64,000 bases of DNA from Glutamicibacter soli (GTDB lineage Bacteria; Actinomycetota; Actinomycetes; Actinomycetales; Micrococcaceae). Positions 15,824-23,518 of this stretch are shown one piece after another; the stretch's first letter is position 1, and each line of letters begins with the position of its first letter. The notes under the pieces were generated by a model, which did no database searches, was not told where the DNA came from, and saw only the letters and a list, made by a program, of their open reading frames with translations. The stretch lies in NCBI RefSeq assembly GCF_003309065.1, contig NZ_POAF01000002.1, positions 372,001 through 436,000 on the forward strand, in the 5' to 3' direction. Position numbers and translations under genes: made by a program.

Positions 15824-16033
15824 ATGGATTCTCATCAGCGAAAACCCATCAAGTGGTGGCCGTTTGGGCTTTTTCTGCTTGCCTTCGCAGCTGCAAACGT
15901 AGTCCTGATACTGGTCGAGGCTCCCACTTGGGCAAGGCTAATTCCCGTCTGGATCCTGTTGGCCGTTTCGGTAACTGCCCTGACTCTGTTTTTCATTCGA
16001 CGCAGTCGCAATGACAAAGACTCGGGCCGCTAG
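15824..16033 (+). CDS. Small two-helix membrane protein, hypothetical
   Basis: 69 residues from ATG 15824, with AGGA 6 bases upstream. Charged N-terminus MDSHQRKPIKWW, first membrane segment PFGLFLLAFAAANVVLILV, short loop EAPTWARL, second segment IPVWILLAVSVTALTLFFI, then a basic tail RRSRNDKDSGR. This gives a hairpin with both ends in the cytosol. An upstream in-frame extension of 33 codons lacks hydrophobicity or a ribosome binding site and was left out. Function unknown; no domain name can be assigned. Confidence 0.65.
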   Translation: MDSHQRKPIKWWPFGLFLLAFAAANVVLILVEAPTWARLIPVWILLAVSVTALTLFFIRRSRNDKDSGR

Positions 16034-16102
16034 AACCTGTACACGCGCGCGATGGGAATTGAGCACCATGGCAGGGGCTTCAATGCGGGGACAGGTTCAC
16101 CC

Positions 16103-16133
16103 CATCCCTTAACGGCGTTCCCGCTTAGCGTTC
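16103..16133. repeat. Possible ninth, strongly degraded island palindrome
   Basis: CATCCC left arm followed by GGCGTTCCCGCTTAGCG, matching the centre of composite repeats A and B with an extra base; right arm lost. Tentative. Confidence 0.3.
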
Positions 16134-16209
16134 CTCTTATGGACATGAAATCGAACTTTAGAGGTCACCCAGCATCTAAATCTGCCGAATTGGGACAGGG
16201 CTACGAGAT

Positions 16210-16446
16210 CTACCGAGGAAAATCGGTTTCTTCTAAATCGTAGGATTCTCGAAGAGCAATGGACATGAATTCCCAGCCCTGGATGATCGGCAGCAGATCT
16301 GAAGAATCGCGATTCAGCCTACGGAGCTCGCGCTCCTCCCACTGCAACAGCAAGACGTTACGCTCTGCGTAGGAAACTAGCTCAACTACTTTTTCTCTAT
16401 CCAAATGGGGCGGGCTAGGAGGCTCAGGCTGCTGGTCAGTATTCAT
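16210..16446 (-). CDS. Hypothetical protein, 78 residues
   Basis: Short soluble protein: a Pro-rich N-terminus (MNTDQQPEPPSPPHLD), a helix REKVVELVSYAERNVLLLQW with EERELRRLNRD, and an aromatic C-terminal half (IIQGWEFMSIALRESYD). The amphipathic helix pattern is plausible for a real protein, but there is no recognised motif and the ribosome binding site is weak. It lies between the 2-helix membrane protein and the palindrome at 16554. Confidence 0.45.
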   Translation of the reverse strand: MNTDQQPEPPSPPHLDREKVVELVSYAERNVLLLQWEERELRRLNRDSSDLLPIIQGWEFMSIALRESYDLEETDFPR

Positions 16447-16553
16447 AGTTGCCCTTCAATTTTCATGCCGGTAACCGGGTTTCTTTCGACCCAAGCCTCG
16501 GTCGTACCCACAAGGCTACAGCCATTCATGTCCATGCCGTACAAGCACAGTTC

Positions 16554-16583
16554 TCGCCCCATAGAGGGTTGGACTGCGGGACA
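16554..16583. repeat. Island palindrome, copy at 16554 (left arm degraded)
   Basis: 30 bp: right arm GGGACA intact, left arm TCGCCC, centre ATAGAGGGTTGGACTGC aligns without gaps to the copy at 18749. It lies 57 bases beyond the stop codon of the DUF4240 gene. Confidence 0.65.
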
Positions 16584-16639
16584 CGGAAACCGCTATCGGA
16601 CCGGTGAATCAACTGCCCTCCCAGAGCTGTCAACTGCAG

Positions 16640-17983
16640 TCACAATCCTTCAAGCGCACGGATATGCGGGAATCGGGCTTCGAGCCCTCCAATGTACTCA
16701 TCCCAGGGCATCCCAGCCGGGGCCTGCCCTGCCATCGATGCCGAGGGCTGGTCGCGATATTGCTCCTCGATTGAGGTTCCGGTCATCTCCATGAAGATCT
16801 CCTCGGGGATGTATCGAATCTCTTCCGCGTCCATCACCACGGCCGAGTCCTTGAGTTGCCCGTTGCCCAGCAGCGTCGGATCCGCGAGACAGGAGTGGTA
16901 AAAGTCCCGACCCTGCGCCACGACCCAAGTGCGCACGTCGGTGAATTCATCGTCGCCGCATCCACCTAGCAGCAAGTACGCCACACCCCACAGCTCCCAG
17001 GAGTACAAGGCATGGGTCTTGAGGGCGAACAGCCGGTCGAAGGCCACGATCTCTTGCTGGGTGGATTGCCGTAGTTCTTCGCGCAGTGCCTCGGACAGAC
17101 CCTCAGCATCCCCGTCACAGGATTCCCGTGCCCGGCCGATGATGTGCCAGAACCTCTGCTCGGTGATTTCTTCGAGTACAACCGCGGTGGCTTCGATATC
17201 GGCGTCCTGAGCGGAAGAGTCCCCTTCGACAACAGGTCCGCAGTAGCCCTCAAATAGATCCCCAGAGCTTCCCTCAGGGTCTAGGTCGGCAGCCAGTCTT
17301 TCATCAAGACGGACCCGATCAGCCCAATCATCAGGTCGATCGGGCCAAATTTTGTACAACCACAGAAGGTTCCTGCCGTAGCCCCTCACGACGATGCGTT
17401 GGGCTTGAATGTCCCAGAAAGTTTCGGGATCCGGAATTTCGATGTTCTCGAGGACCAGGAGGTTCAGTTCTCCTTGGTCGGAGAAGTGGGCGAGATTGCG
17501 CACCCTCGAAACCTCTGAGAACTCCAGACGTTCAATGCGGCCAAAGGCTCCAGCTCCGGCAAAATCGACCTCTGGACACCTCACTATCCCAACGCGGTCA
17601 GCTTCAAAGTATGGCATGAACCAGGAATCACAGGCCGAGATTCGAGGCCTGACTAACTCAAGCACGCCAGGGGCGTCTTTGTTAGTGAGCTTCCTGTCCA
17701 GCGTCGATAGTGCATCCTGCGTCGCGTTGAAAATCCAGATGTCGTTGATCTGGGGCTGTCGGAGCACCGGGACCCAACATTCATGCCACCGAAAACCAAC
17801 GGCTGTCACCGGGGACCAGTCGTATCCAGCCGGAAGGCTCGTTACCTTTGCGTAAAACACACCCACAGACCACAGCGGTCTTAGCTCGGCCAAGTTCTTT
17901 AAGTCGATGGCGCTGTATCTGTTGTAAATCAGATTCCCGTGGTCAACGGTACTGAGGTAGGAGGCCAGCGTTGATGTTCTCAT
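16640..17983 (-). CDS. DUF4240 domain protein with a large N-terminal region
   Basis: 447 residues. Residues about 290-385 match DUF4240: EQRFWHIIGRARESCDGDAE, then LREELRQSTQQEIVAFDRLF, then WELWGVAYLLLGGCGDDEF and TDVRTWVVAQGRDFYHSCL. The DUF4240 role is unknown; these proteins are often found in polymorphic-toxin or immunity-like settings. The N-terminal 270 residues are unrelated to anything I recognise, but contain a leucine-rich stretch (GRIERLEFSEVSRVRNLAHF, LNLLVLENIEIPD) suggesting repeated strand-turn units. No membrane segment. Standard DUF4240 proteins are about 130-180 residues, so this is a fusion or an extended form. Confidence 0.7.
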   Translation of the reverse strand: MRTSTLASYLSTVDHGNLIYNRYSAIDLKNLAELRPLWSVGVFYAKVTSLPAGYDWSPVTAVGFRWHECWVPVLRQPQINDIWIFNATQDALSTLDRKLTNKDAPGVLELVRPRISACDSWFMPYFEADRVGIVRCPEVDFAGAGAFGRIERLEFSEVSRVRNLAHFSDQGELNLLVLENIEIPDPETFWDIQAQRIVVRGYGRNLLWLYKIWPDRPDDWADRVRLDERLAADLDPEGSSGDLFEGYCGPVVEGDSSAQDADIEATAVVLEEITEQRFWHIIGRARESCDGDAEGLSEALREELRQSTQQEIVAFDRLFALKTHALYSWELWGVAYLLLGGCGDDEFTDVRTWVVAQGRDFYHSCLADPTLLGNGQLKDSAVVMDAEEIRYIPEEIFMEMTGTSIEEQYRDQPSASMAGQAPAGMPWDEYIGGLEARFPHIRALEGL

Positions 17984-18163
17984 TCGGTGGTGTCCTCACG
18001 CGTTCAGGGTCAACTGTCGTTCTAATGTAGACCATGAATAGCGGGTGGGCACCCGAATTTGGCCCTTGGCGCGTAGCCGCAATTGTCCGGTCATCGCCAA
18101 GTCGTGGCTGGGCTCTGCGAATCCGCGGTTGCTCGTTCATATTCGTCCTGCAGAGGGTTCGTC

Positions 18164-18694
18164 TTATGAAACTGATGCTAGCCGCCGGACAAGAATAAGC
18201 GTCGGTCCCGCCCAGTCGAGGTTGTGGTGCTCTTCCAGAGGATAAAAATCGGTAGCTCGGTAAAATGCCCGAGTTTCGGCGTATGACTCGCTATCGAAGG
18301 ACGGACCGACAGTGTGAACGGAGAGCAATGCGCACCCGTCGTTGGCAAGGTCAGCTGCCACCCTATCGATAAGTGCCCGTCCGGCTCCTTTACCTCTAGC
18401 TTCGGGGGACAAAGCGACGAGGTGTAATTCTGCGGACTCGGGGAAGTGTCGACGGATAAGGGCCACGCCAATCGTGGTTCCGGATTGGCGAGCGACGATA
18501 CTCAGATAATCGTCGTTTCCTGCATCTACAACGTACTGTTCGATCGCTTCCGGATCTCCGAACCATTCCGGCAATGCTTTCAAGATGCGGCGGACTGCCT
18601 CGGGGTCTTGCATATATTCAAGCTGAAATGCCAAGCGGTTTATCTTCTCATCCTTATCAATTCTTTGCCACGATGCGAAGTGAACGGCAGGCAC
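18164..18694 (-). CDS. GNAT N-acetyltransferase
   Basis: 176 residues. The cofactor-binding core is VALSPEARGKGAGRALIDRV, an intact R/Q-x-x-G-x-G/A loop, preceded by the strand AELHLVAL and followed by CALLSVHTVGPSF and RAFYRATDFYPLEEH, the usual C-terminal aromatic helix of the superfamily. It should use acetyl-CoA to acylate a small amine; no substrate can be deduced. The palindrome at 18749 lies 55 bases upstream of its start, and the array ends there. Unlike the gene at 9148, it belongs to the shorter Acetyltransf_1 type. Confidence 0.8.
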   Translation of the reverse strand: MPAVHFASWQRIDKDEKINRLAFQLEYMQDPEAVRRILKALPEWFGDPEAIEQYVVDAGNDDYLSIVARQSGTTIGVALIRRHFPESAELHLVALSPEARGKGAGRALIDRVAADLANDGCALLSVHTVGPSFDSESYAETRAFYRATDFYPLEEHHNLDWAGPTLILVRRLASVS

Positions 18695-18748
18695 CTCAAT
18701 CAGGTGTTTTTAGTCCAAAGCGTCGCTCTACGAATAGGCAACTCACGT

Positions 18749-18778
18749 TGTCCCACAGAAGGTTCGGCTTATGGGACA
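18749..18778. repeat. Island palindrome, copy 7 (closest to consensus)
   Basis: 30 bp: perfect arms TGTCCC / GGGACA, centre AGAAGGTTCGGCTTAT. It marks the right edge of the island, between the GNAT gene (18694) and the SDR gene (stop at 18801). Confidence 0.85.
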
Positions 18779-18800
18779 CCAAAAACGACCGCTTTCGCTG

Positions 18801-19481
18801 CTACAACGACACAACGCCGCGCACCCGGTGCCCGATCGCCATCGATTCACCGCTGAGCCCCGCGGCCCGCGGCGAGAGCAGGAAAGCGATCACCTCGGCG
18901 ACCTGCGTCGGCGTAGTATCGCCGAAACCGCCAGGCGCTACCGAGGTCGCCGGATGCTCGCTGACGATTCCCGGGCTTACGGTATTGATGCCGATCCCTG
19001 TCCCCACATGCTCATCGGCCAGGTGCTTCGCAATGGTGATCAGCGCCCCGTTGCGCACCGAACCTGCGATATTTCCGGTCACCAGTGCGTTCTGGCCGGA
19101 GACCCCGACAATCCGTCCGGAGCCGGCTGCCCGCATATGCGGCAGCACCGCGTTGGCCATGCGCAAGAACCCCAGAGCCTTTCCCTGCACCGCTTCCATG
19201 ACACGGGCCGGGTCGGAGTTCCCGGCCGGATCCAGTGTCCTGGCGCTGGGTGCGGCGGCATGCACTAAGCCGTCGATCCGTCCATGCATGTCCATCACCT
19301 GCTGGATGCCAGCCTGCACCGAGTGCTCATCGCTTGCATCCAGCTGCAGGTCCGTGCTGGCAGAACGTGCGGCGCTGATGGCGATCGCTCCCTCGGCCCG
19401 CAGGCAGCGGACCACCGCGGAGCCGATCAGCCCAGTCCCGCCGACAACCAGCACAATTTTTCCATCAAGTTCCAAGTCCAT
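18801..19481 (-). CDS. Short-chain dehydrogenase/reductase-like protein lacking the YxxxK motif
   Basis: 226 residues. The Rossmann nucleotide site is present (VLVVGGTGLIGSAVVRCL), as are the structural LVHAAAPSARTLD (NNAG equivalent) and IVGVSGQNA, which could hold the catalytic serine. The YxxxK motif that should follow is replaced: GSVRNGALITIAKHLADEH aligns the catalytic Tyr with Gly and Lys with Asn. The C-terminus (NTVSPGIV, FLLSPRAAGLSGESM) is SDR-typical. It may bind NAD(P) or an NAD-like ligand without reductase activity, or have a different chemistry. ATG 19481 was chosen; an ATG 7 codons upstream is possible. It is divergent from the PIG-L gene. Confidence 0.8.
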   Translation of the reverse strand: MDLELDGKIVLVVGGTGLIGSAVVRCLRAEGAIAISAARSASTDLQLDASDEHSVQAGIQQVMDMHGRIDGLVHAAAPSARTLDPAGNSDPARVMEAVQGKALGFLRMANAVLPHMRAAGSGRIVGVSGQNALVTGNIAGSVRNGALITIAKHLADEHVGTGIGINTVSPGIVSEHPATSVAPGGFGDTTPTQVAEVIAFLLSPRAAGLSGESMAIGHRVRGVVSL

Positions 19482-19541
19482 GCCGTTTAGCGTATCCGCC
19501 ATTGCTGGTATTGCGCAGCCCTTTGGGGAAGAATCGAGCCC

Positions 19542-20267
19542 ATGGATACCACGCGAATCGACGAACCCGAGTTGGAAGTCTTCGACGAGAACTGGCAGCG
19601 GGCGCTGGTGCTCATGGCGCACCCCGACGACCCCGAGTACGGGACCGCACTGGCGGTGAGCCGCTGGACCCGGCAGGGCAAAGAGGTAGCCTACGTCTTG
19701 GCGACCGCCGGCGAAGCAGGAATCGAGACCATGGCCCCGGCGCAGGCCGGACCGCTGCGCGAAATAGAGCAGCGGCGGGCCATAACCCACGTCGGAGTTC
19801 AGGAGCTTGAATTCCTGGGTCTGCCCGACGGCAGGTTGGAATACGGCATCGAGCTGCGCCGCGCCTTTGCCGCAGCGATCCGACGCCACCGCCCCGATGT
19901 GGTCATCACACTGAACTTTGAACGCACCTTCGGCGGCGTCTACCGGAACTCAGCAGACCACCAGGCCGTGGGCCGAGCCGTTCTCGATGCGGTCTCCGAC
20001 GCAGCCAACTCCTGGATCTTCCCCGAACTCACCGATCCACCGCATACCGAAGTGCAGATGATCGCTGTTTTCGCCGACGGGGCGCCGACGCATTGCGTCC
20101 AGATCGAACAGCAGGACATCGATGCCGCCATCGCCGCATTAAGCGAACACCGCGAATACCTCGCGGCCTTGAGCCCTGACTCGATCGAGGACCAGGCGCG
20201 GGCACAAGTTGAGATGGTGCTGGGAGAACACCTCCCGGCAAGGGTGGGCTTCCGTGTCTACCGCTGA
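19542..20267 (+). CDS. PIG-L family deacetylase
   Basis: 241 residues. The zinc-binding signature AHPDDPEYGTA appears at about residue 26, and SADHQAVGRAVLDAV supplies the third metal histidine further on. The family removes N-acetyl groups from sugars; in actinobacteria members act in mycothiol synthesis (MshB), in mycothiol conjugate hydrolysis (Mca), or on other GlcNAc conjugates. At 241 residues it is shorter than MshB/Mca, so the substrate is open. The downstream aminotransferase starts 14 bases before its stop, indicating translational coupling. Confidence 0.85.
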   Translation: MDTTRIDEPELEVFDENWQRALVLMAHPDDPEYGTALAVSRWTRQGKEVAYVLATAGEAGIETMAPAQAGPLREIEQRRAITHVGVQELEFLGLPDGRLEYGIELRRAFAAAIRRHRPDVVITLNFERTFGGVYRNSADHQAVGRAVLDAVSDAANSWIFPELTDPPHTEVQMIAVFADGAPTHCVQIEQQDIDAAIAALSEHREYLAALSPDSIEDQARAQVEMVLGEHLPARVGFRVYR

Positions 20268-21423
20268 GTGGGATGGGCTGACCGAAGAGCAGCTGCGCGC
20301 CAACGGATCGCTGAAGTGGACCGCCCATGAGCACGCCATCGGGGCGTGGGTGGCGGAGATGGGTTACCCGTTGGCCACCCCCATCCGCCGAGCGCTGCGC
20401 GACTACGCCGAGTCGGAACTCTTCGGCTACCCGCCTCCGGCGCTCGATGCGCAGTTGGCGGCAGCGGCCAGCGACTACTACGGCAGGAACTTCGGCTGGA
20501 CGCCCGATCCTGATTTCATCGCGCCAATTGCCGATGTGCTGGCCGGGCTTGGTGCCGTGCTGGACATCTTCCTGGAACCGCATGCCGCGGTCGTGGTTCC
20601 AACCCCGGCCTACATGCCGTTCCTGACCTATCCGGCGCTCAAGAACCGCCGAATTATCCAGGTGCCGATGCTGCGCGGCGACTCCGGATGGCAGATGGAT
20701 CTGTCCGGCATCCGCGAAGCGCTGCAGAACGGCGGCGGTCTGGTGCTGTTGTGCACTCCGCACAATCCCATCGGCAAGGTCTACACGCGGCAGGAACTGC
20801 AGTCGCTGTCGGAAGTCGTCCAGGAGCAGGGAGCCAGGGTCTTCTCGGATGAGATCCATTCCTCGCTGGTTTTCGAGGGGGCCCATGCGCCCTATGCCTC
20901 GCTGTCGCCGGAAACTGCTGCGCACGCCATCACGGCAACCTCGGCGACCAAGGCATTCAACATGCCGGGCCTCAAGTGCGCGCAACTGGTCTTTTCCAAC
21001 CCGGCCGATCTGGACCTCTGGCGGGACAAGGGATTCTTCATCGGTCATGGAGCCTCCACGCCTGGCAAACTGGCTACCATCGCGGCGTACAACAGCGGGG
21101 AACCGTGGCGCCAGCAGGTCTTGGGTTATCTTCGGGACAACCGGGATCTGCTCACCGAGCTGTTGGAAGAGCATCTGCCCGGGGTGTTCTGGCTCCCGCC
21201 GGAGGGGACCTATCTGAGCTGGCTGGATGCCAGGGCGTTGGGGCACGGCGAACGAACGGCCGAGTTCTTCCTCAGCCAGGCCCGCGTGGCACTGGTCGAG
21301 GGCGCCCAATGCGGCGAAGGGTCCGAGGGGTTCGTTCGCATGAACTTCGCGCTCCCCCGCCCGATCCTGGTCGAAGCCGTCAAGCGCATGGGACAGGCCG
21401 CATCGAAGGCGGATGGATTGTGA
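20254..21423 (+). CDS. PLP-dependent aminotransferase, MalY/PatB type (cystathionine beta-lyase-like)
   Basis: 389 residues from GTG 20254. Fold type I features are HNPIGKVYTRQEL, FSDEIHSSLVFEGAHAPYAS (PLP-binding Asp and Tyr region) and the Schiff-base lysine in TSATKAFNMPGLKCAQ. The PatB/MalY group is recognised by the DEIHSSLVF and TSATKAFN segments; members cleave cystathionine or act as aminotransferases. The GTG is preferred since the N-terminal 15 residues of the longer frame lie inside the preceding gene and AGGG precedes the GTG. Its TGA stop overlaps the start of the next gene, so 19542-21989 is a three-gene operon. Confidence 0.85.
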   Translation: MSTAEWDGLTEEQLRANGSLKWTAHEHAIGAWVAEMGYPLATPIRRALRDYAESELFGYPPPALDAQLAAAASDYYGRNFGWTPDPDFIAPIADVLAGLGAVLDIFLEPHAAVVVPTPAYMPFLTYPALKNRRIIQVPMLRGDSGWQMDLSGIREALQNGGGLVLLCTPHNPIGKVYTRQELQSLSEVVQEQGARVFSDEIHSSLVFEGAHAPYASLSPETAAHAITATSATKAFNMPGLKCAQLVFSNPADLDLWRDKGFFIGHGASTPGKLATIAAYNSGEPWRQQVLGYLRDNRDLLTELLEEHLPGVFWLPPEGTYLSWLDARALGHGERTAEFFLSQARVALVEGAQCGEGSEGFVRMNFALPRPILVEAVKRMGQAASKADGL

Positions 21424-21989
21424 GCAAGGAACAGTCGAAATCAAAAATCCGGCGGAAGCTGGCCCATTCGCTCGACGGGCAGATTCCAGTGAGGCTCACA
21501 CGCAGTGTTGCGCCGGACGAACGCGAGGAAGGAATCGTCCGCAAGCTGGGCGAGGACTGGGTCCTGCTCGTGAAATTGCGCGACAGGGCGTACTTCAACG
21601 GATACATGATCCTGCGGATTGCAGACCTCGAAAGGGTGAAGCTCACGCGCAAATTCATGCCGTTCATTGAATCGCAGGCACCGGCAGCACCTCAGCTGAA
21701 CCTCAACGACATCGATCTGGGATCTGCCGGGAGCATCTACGCTACGGCTTCTGCCGCCGCGCCGCTGATCCTGCTCTACGAGGAAGTGCGTGCCCCGGAC
21801 CAATTGTGGATTGGCACGGTTGTCGAATTGCGCCGGAAATCAGCGTGGATCCACATGATCAATCCGAACACACGCTGGTACGACAACGTCGTTAATGTCC
21901 GGTTCAAGCATCTGACACGTATTGACCTGCACAGCGACTACGACAGGGCGCTGCTCTACGTGGCCGGTCCCGAGCCGGAGGCCAGCTAA
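21420..21989 (+). CDS. Hypothetical protein, 189 residues, third gene of the PIG-L operon
   Basis: Starts at GTG 21420, overlapping the stop codon of the aminotransferase. The sequence is basic at the N-terminus (VSKEQSKSKIRRKLAHSLDG), then beta-rich with EGIVRKLGEDWVLLVKLRDR, GYMILRIADLERVKL, WIGTVVELRRKSAWIHMI and VRFKHLTRIDLHSDYDRALL. The two similar RLTR/IDL strand-turn segments suggest a duplicated small beta barrel of the SH3-like kind. No catalytic motif, signal peptide or membrane helix is visible. I do not recognise the family; the role is presumably tied to its operon partners, though this is unproven. Confidence 0.65.
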   Translation: MSKEQSKSKIRRKLAHSLDGQIPVRLTRSVAPDEREEGIVRKLGEDWVLLVKLRDRAYFNGYMILRIADLERVKLTRKFMPFIESQAPAAPQLNLNDIDLGSAGSIYATASAAAPLILLYEEVRAPDQLWIGTVVELRRKSAWIHMINPNTRWYDNVVNVRFKHLTRIDLHSDYDRALLYVAGPEPEAS

Positions 21990-22033
21990 TCTCAGGCGGT
22001 GCTTCCGACCCCTCCACGCAACAGGTGTCCTGG

Positions 22034-23404
22034 CTAGGGTTTGCCGGTAATCAAGTCCGCCATGCGGGCGATCGGCGAGGTGGTGCTGCGCCCGTCTAGC
22101 TCGCTGCGGTCAGCCTTGCCGTACGCTGCGTACAGCCCCTTGGTGGCGATCCAGCGCAGCGGTTCCGGCTCCCACTGGCGCACACGGTGGTTGACCCACG
22201 GCAGCGCGGTCAGCTCTGTGCAGTCGCCCAGCACCAGGTCGCGCAGGGTGCGCCCGGAGAGATTGGTCGTGGCCACGCCGGTGCCCACGTAGCCTCCGGC
22301 CCAGCCCAGGCCGGTGGCCGGATCCAGTCCCACGGTGGCCGCCCAGTCGCGCGGCACCCCGAGGACACCTGACCAGGCATGGTCGACGCGGGCGGAGGCG
22401 GTCTGCGGGAACATCCGGTGCAGCACCTCGGTCAGCCCGTCGACGGTGACCTGCGGCGTCTGGCCGTCGGTGTCCGTGCGCGAGCCGAACTTGTACGGCA
22501 CCCCGCGCCCGCCGATGGCGATGCGGTCATCCGCGGTGCGCTGGGCATACATGTAGACGTGGGCGAAGTCGCCGAGCACCTCGCCCTGGCTCCAGTTCAA
22601 CTCATCCCAGATGCCCTGGCTCAGCGGCTCGGTGGCGATCATCGAGGAGTTCATGGGCAGCCACAGGCGCTTATGGCCCTTGATGCCGGAGGTGAATCCC
22701 TCGGTGGCGCGCAGGATGAATTCAGCATTGAGCGTTCCGCCCTCGAATTCCAGCTGGCGCGGGCGGATGGTGGTGACGTGGGTGTTTTCGTAGATGGTGA
22801 CGCCGAGCTGCTCAACCACCTCGGCCAGGGCCTTGACCAGCTTCGCCGGGTGGATGCGCGCTGCATGCGGGTGCCACAGCGCCGCCCGGGTTCCGGCGAC
22901 ATTGATTTTCGCGGAGGCCTCGGAAGCTTCAAGGAGCTTGGTGTCCGTGTGCGCCCACTGGGCTTCGGCTTTCGCGTGCGAGCGCAGGCGGTGTTCCTGA
23001 GCCGGGGTGTAGGCGACCTCGAATTCGCCGCCCTGCTGGATATCCGCGTCGATGCCTTCGACTTCGCAGACGGCGATGACCTCTGCGACGGTGCGGTTCA
23101 TGGCGTCCTGGAAGGCCTCGGCCGCGCTGCGGCCGTGGCTCTTCACATAGCGTTCGCGGCCGCCGGTGACGGTGTTGGTCAGCCAGCCGCCGTTGCGCCC
23201 CGAGGCGCCGTAGCCTACATGGCGCGATTCGACCACGGTGATTTTCAGCCCCGGCTGCGCCTTGGCCAGGTAGTAGGCGGTCCACAGTCCGGTGAATCCG
23301 GCGCCCACGATGGCCACGTCGGCGGTGTGGTGGCCGGTGAGGGTCGGACGGGCTTCGGGCAGACCGATGTGCTCCCACCAATGGGACACGTGTCCGTTGA
23401 TCAT
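22034..23404 (-). CDS. FAD-dependent amine/amino-acid oxidoreductase (DAO family)
   Basis: 456 residues. The dinucleotide-binding motif is VAIVGAGFTGLWTAYYLAK (about residues 29-48), and VESRHVGYGASGRNGGWL follows, the classical second FAD segment of DAO-family oxidases such as gamma-glutamylputrescine oxidase (PuuB) and glycine oxidases. The C-terminus (GLGWAGGYVGTGVATTNLSG) closes the flavin site. It should oxidise a secondary or primary amine to an imine with O2; the exact substrate is unknown. It lies alone on the minus strand; a putrescine pathway is suggested only by the distant gabD at 32862. Confidence 0.85.
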   Translation of the reverse strand: MINGHVSHWWEHIGLPEARPTLTGHHTADVAIVGAGFTGLWTAYYLAKAQPGLKITVVESRHVGYGASGRNGGWLTNTVTGGRERYVKSHGRSAAEAFQDAMNRTVAEVIAVCEVEGIDADIQQGGEFEVAYTPAQEHRLRSHAKAEAQWAHTDTKLLEASEASAKINVAGTRAALWHPHAARIHPAKLVKALAEVVEQLGVTIYENTHVTTIRPRQLEFEGGTLNAEFILRATEGFTSGIKGHKRLWLPMNSSMIATEPLSQGIWDELNWSQGEVLGDFAHVYMYAQRTADDRIAIGGRGVPYKFGSRTDTDGQTPQVTVDGLTEVLHRMFPQTASARVDHAWSGVLGVPRDWAATVGLDPATGLGWAGGYVGTGVATTNLSGRTLRDLVLGDCTELTALPWVNHRVRQWEPEPLRWIATKGLYAAYGKADRSELDGRSTTSPIARMADLITGKP

Positions 23405-23518
23405 GAGAATCCTTCACTGCCGCATCGCAAAATGAACGTGCTTCACTTTGTGGGTTCAGGATTCACCCTATGATCCAGGCAACAGCCTGACAAGAGCTTG
23501 GGGCAAAATAACCGGAGG

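Noticed and set aside
11175-18778. Island as an integron cassette array (attC sites)
   Set aside because: The repeats lack the RYYYAAC / GTTRRRY boxes and the long stem of attC, are only 30 bp, and no intI-like gene is present. Gene orientation is also mixed.
23380-23400. GGGACACGTGTCC palindrome near the start of the FAD oxidase gene
   Set aside because: It lies within codons 5-9 of the gene (MINGHVSHW region), and its spacing differs from the 30-bp island family.
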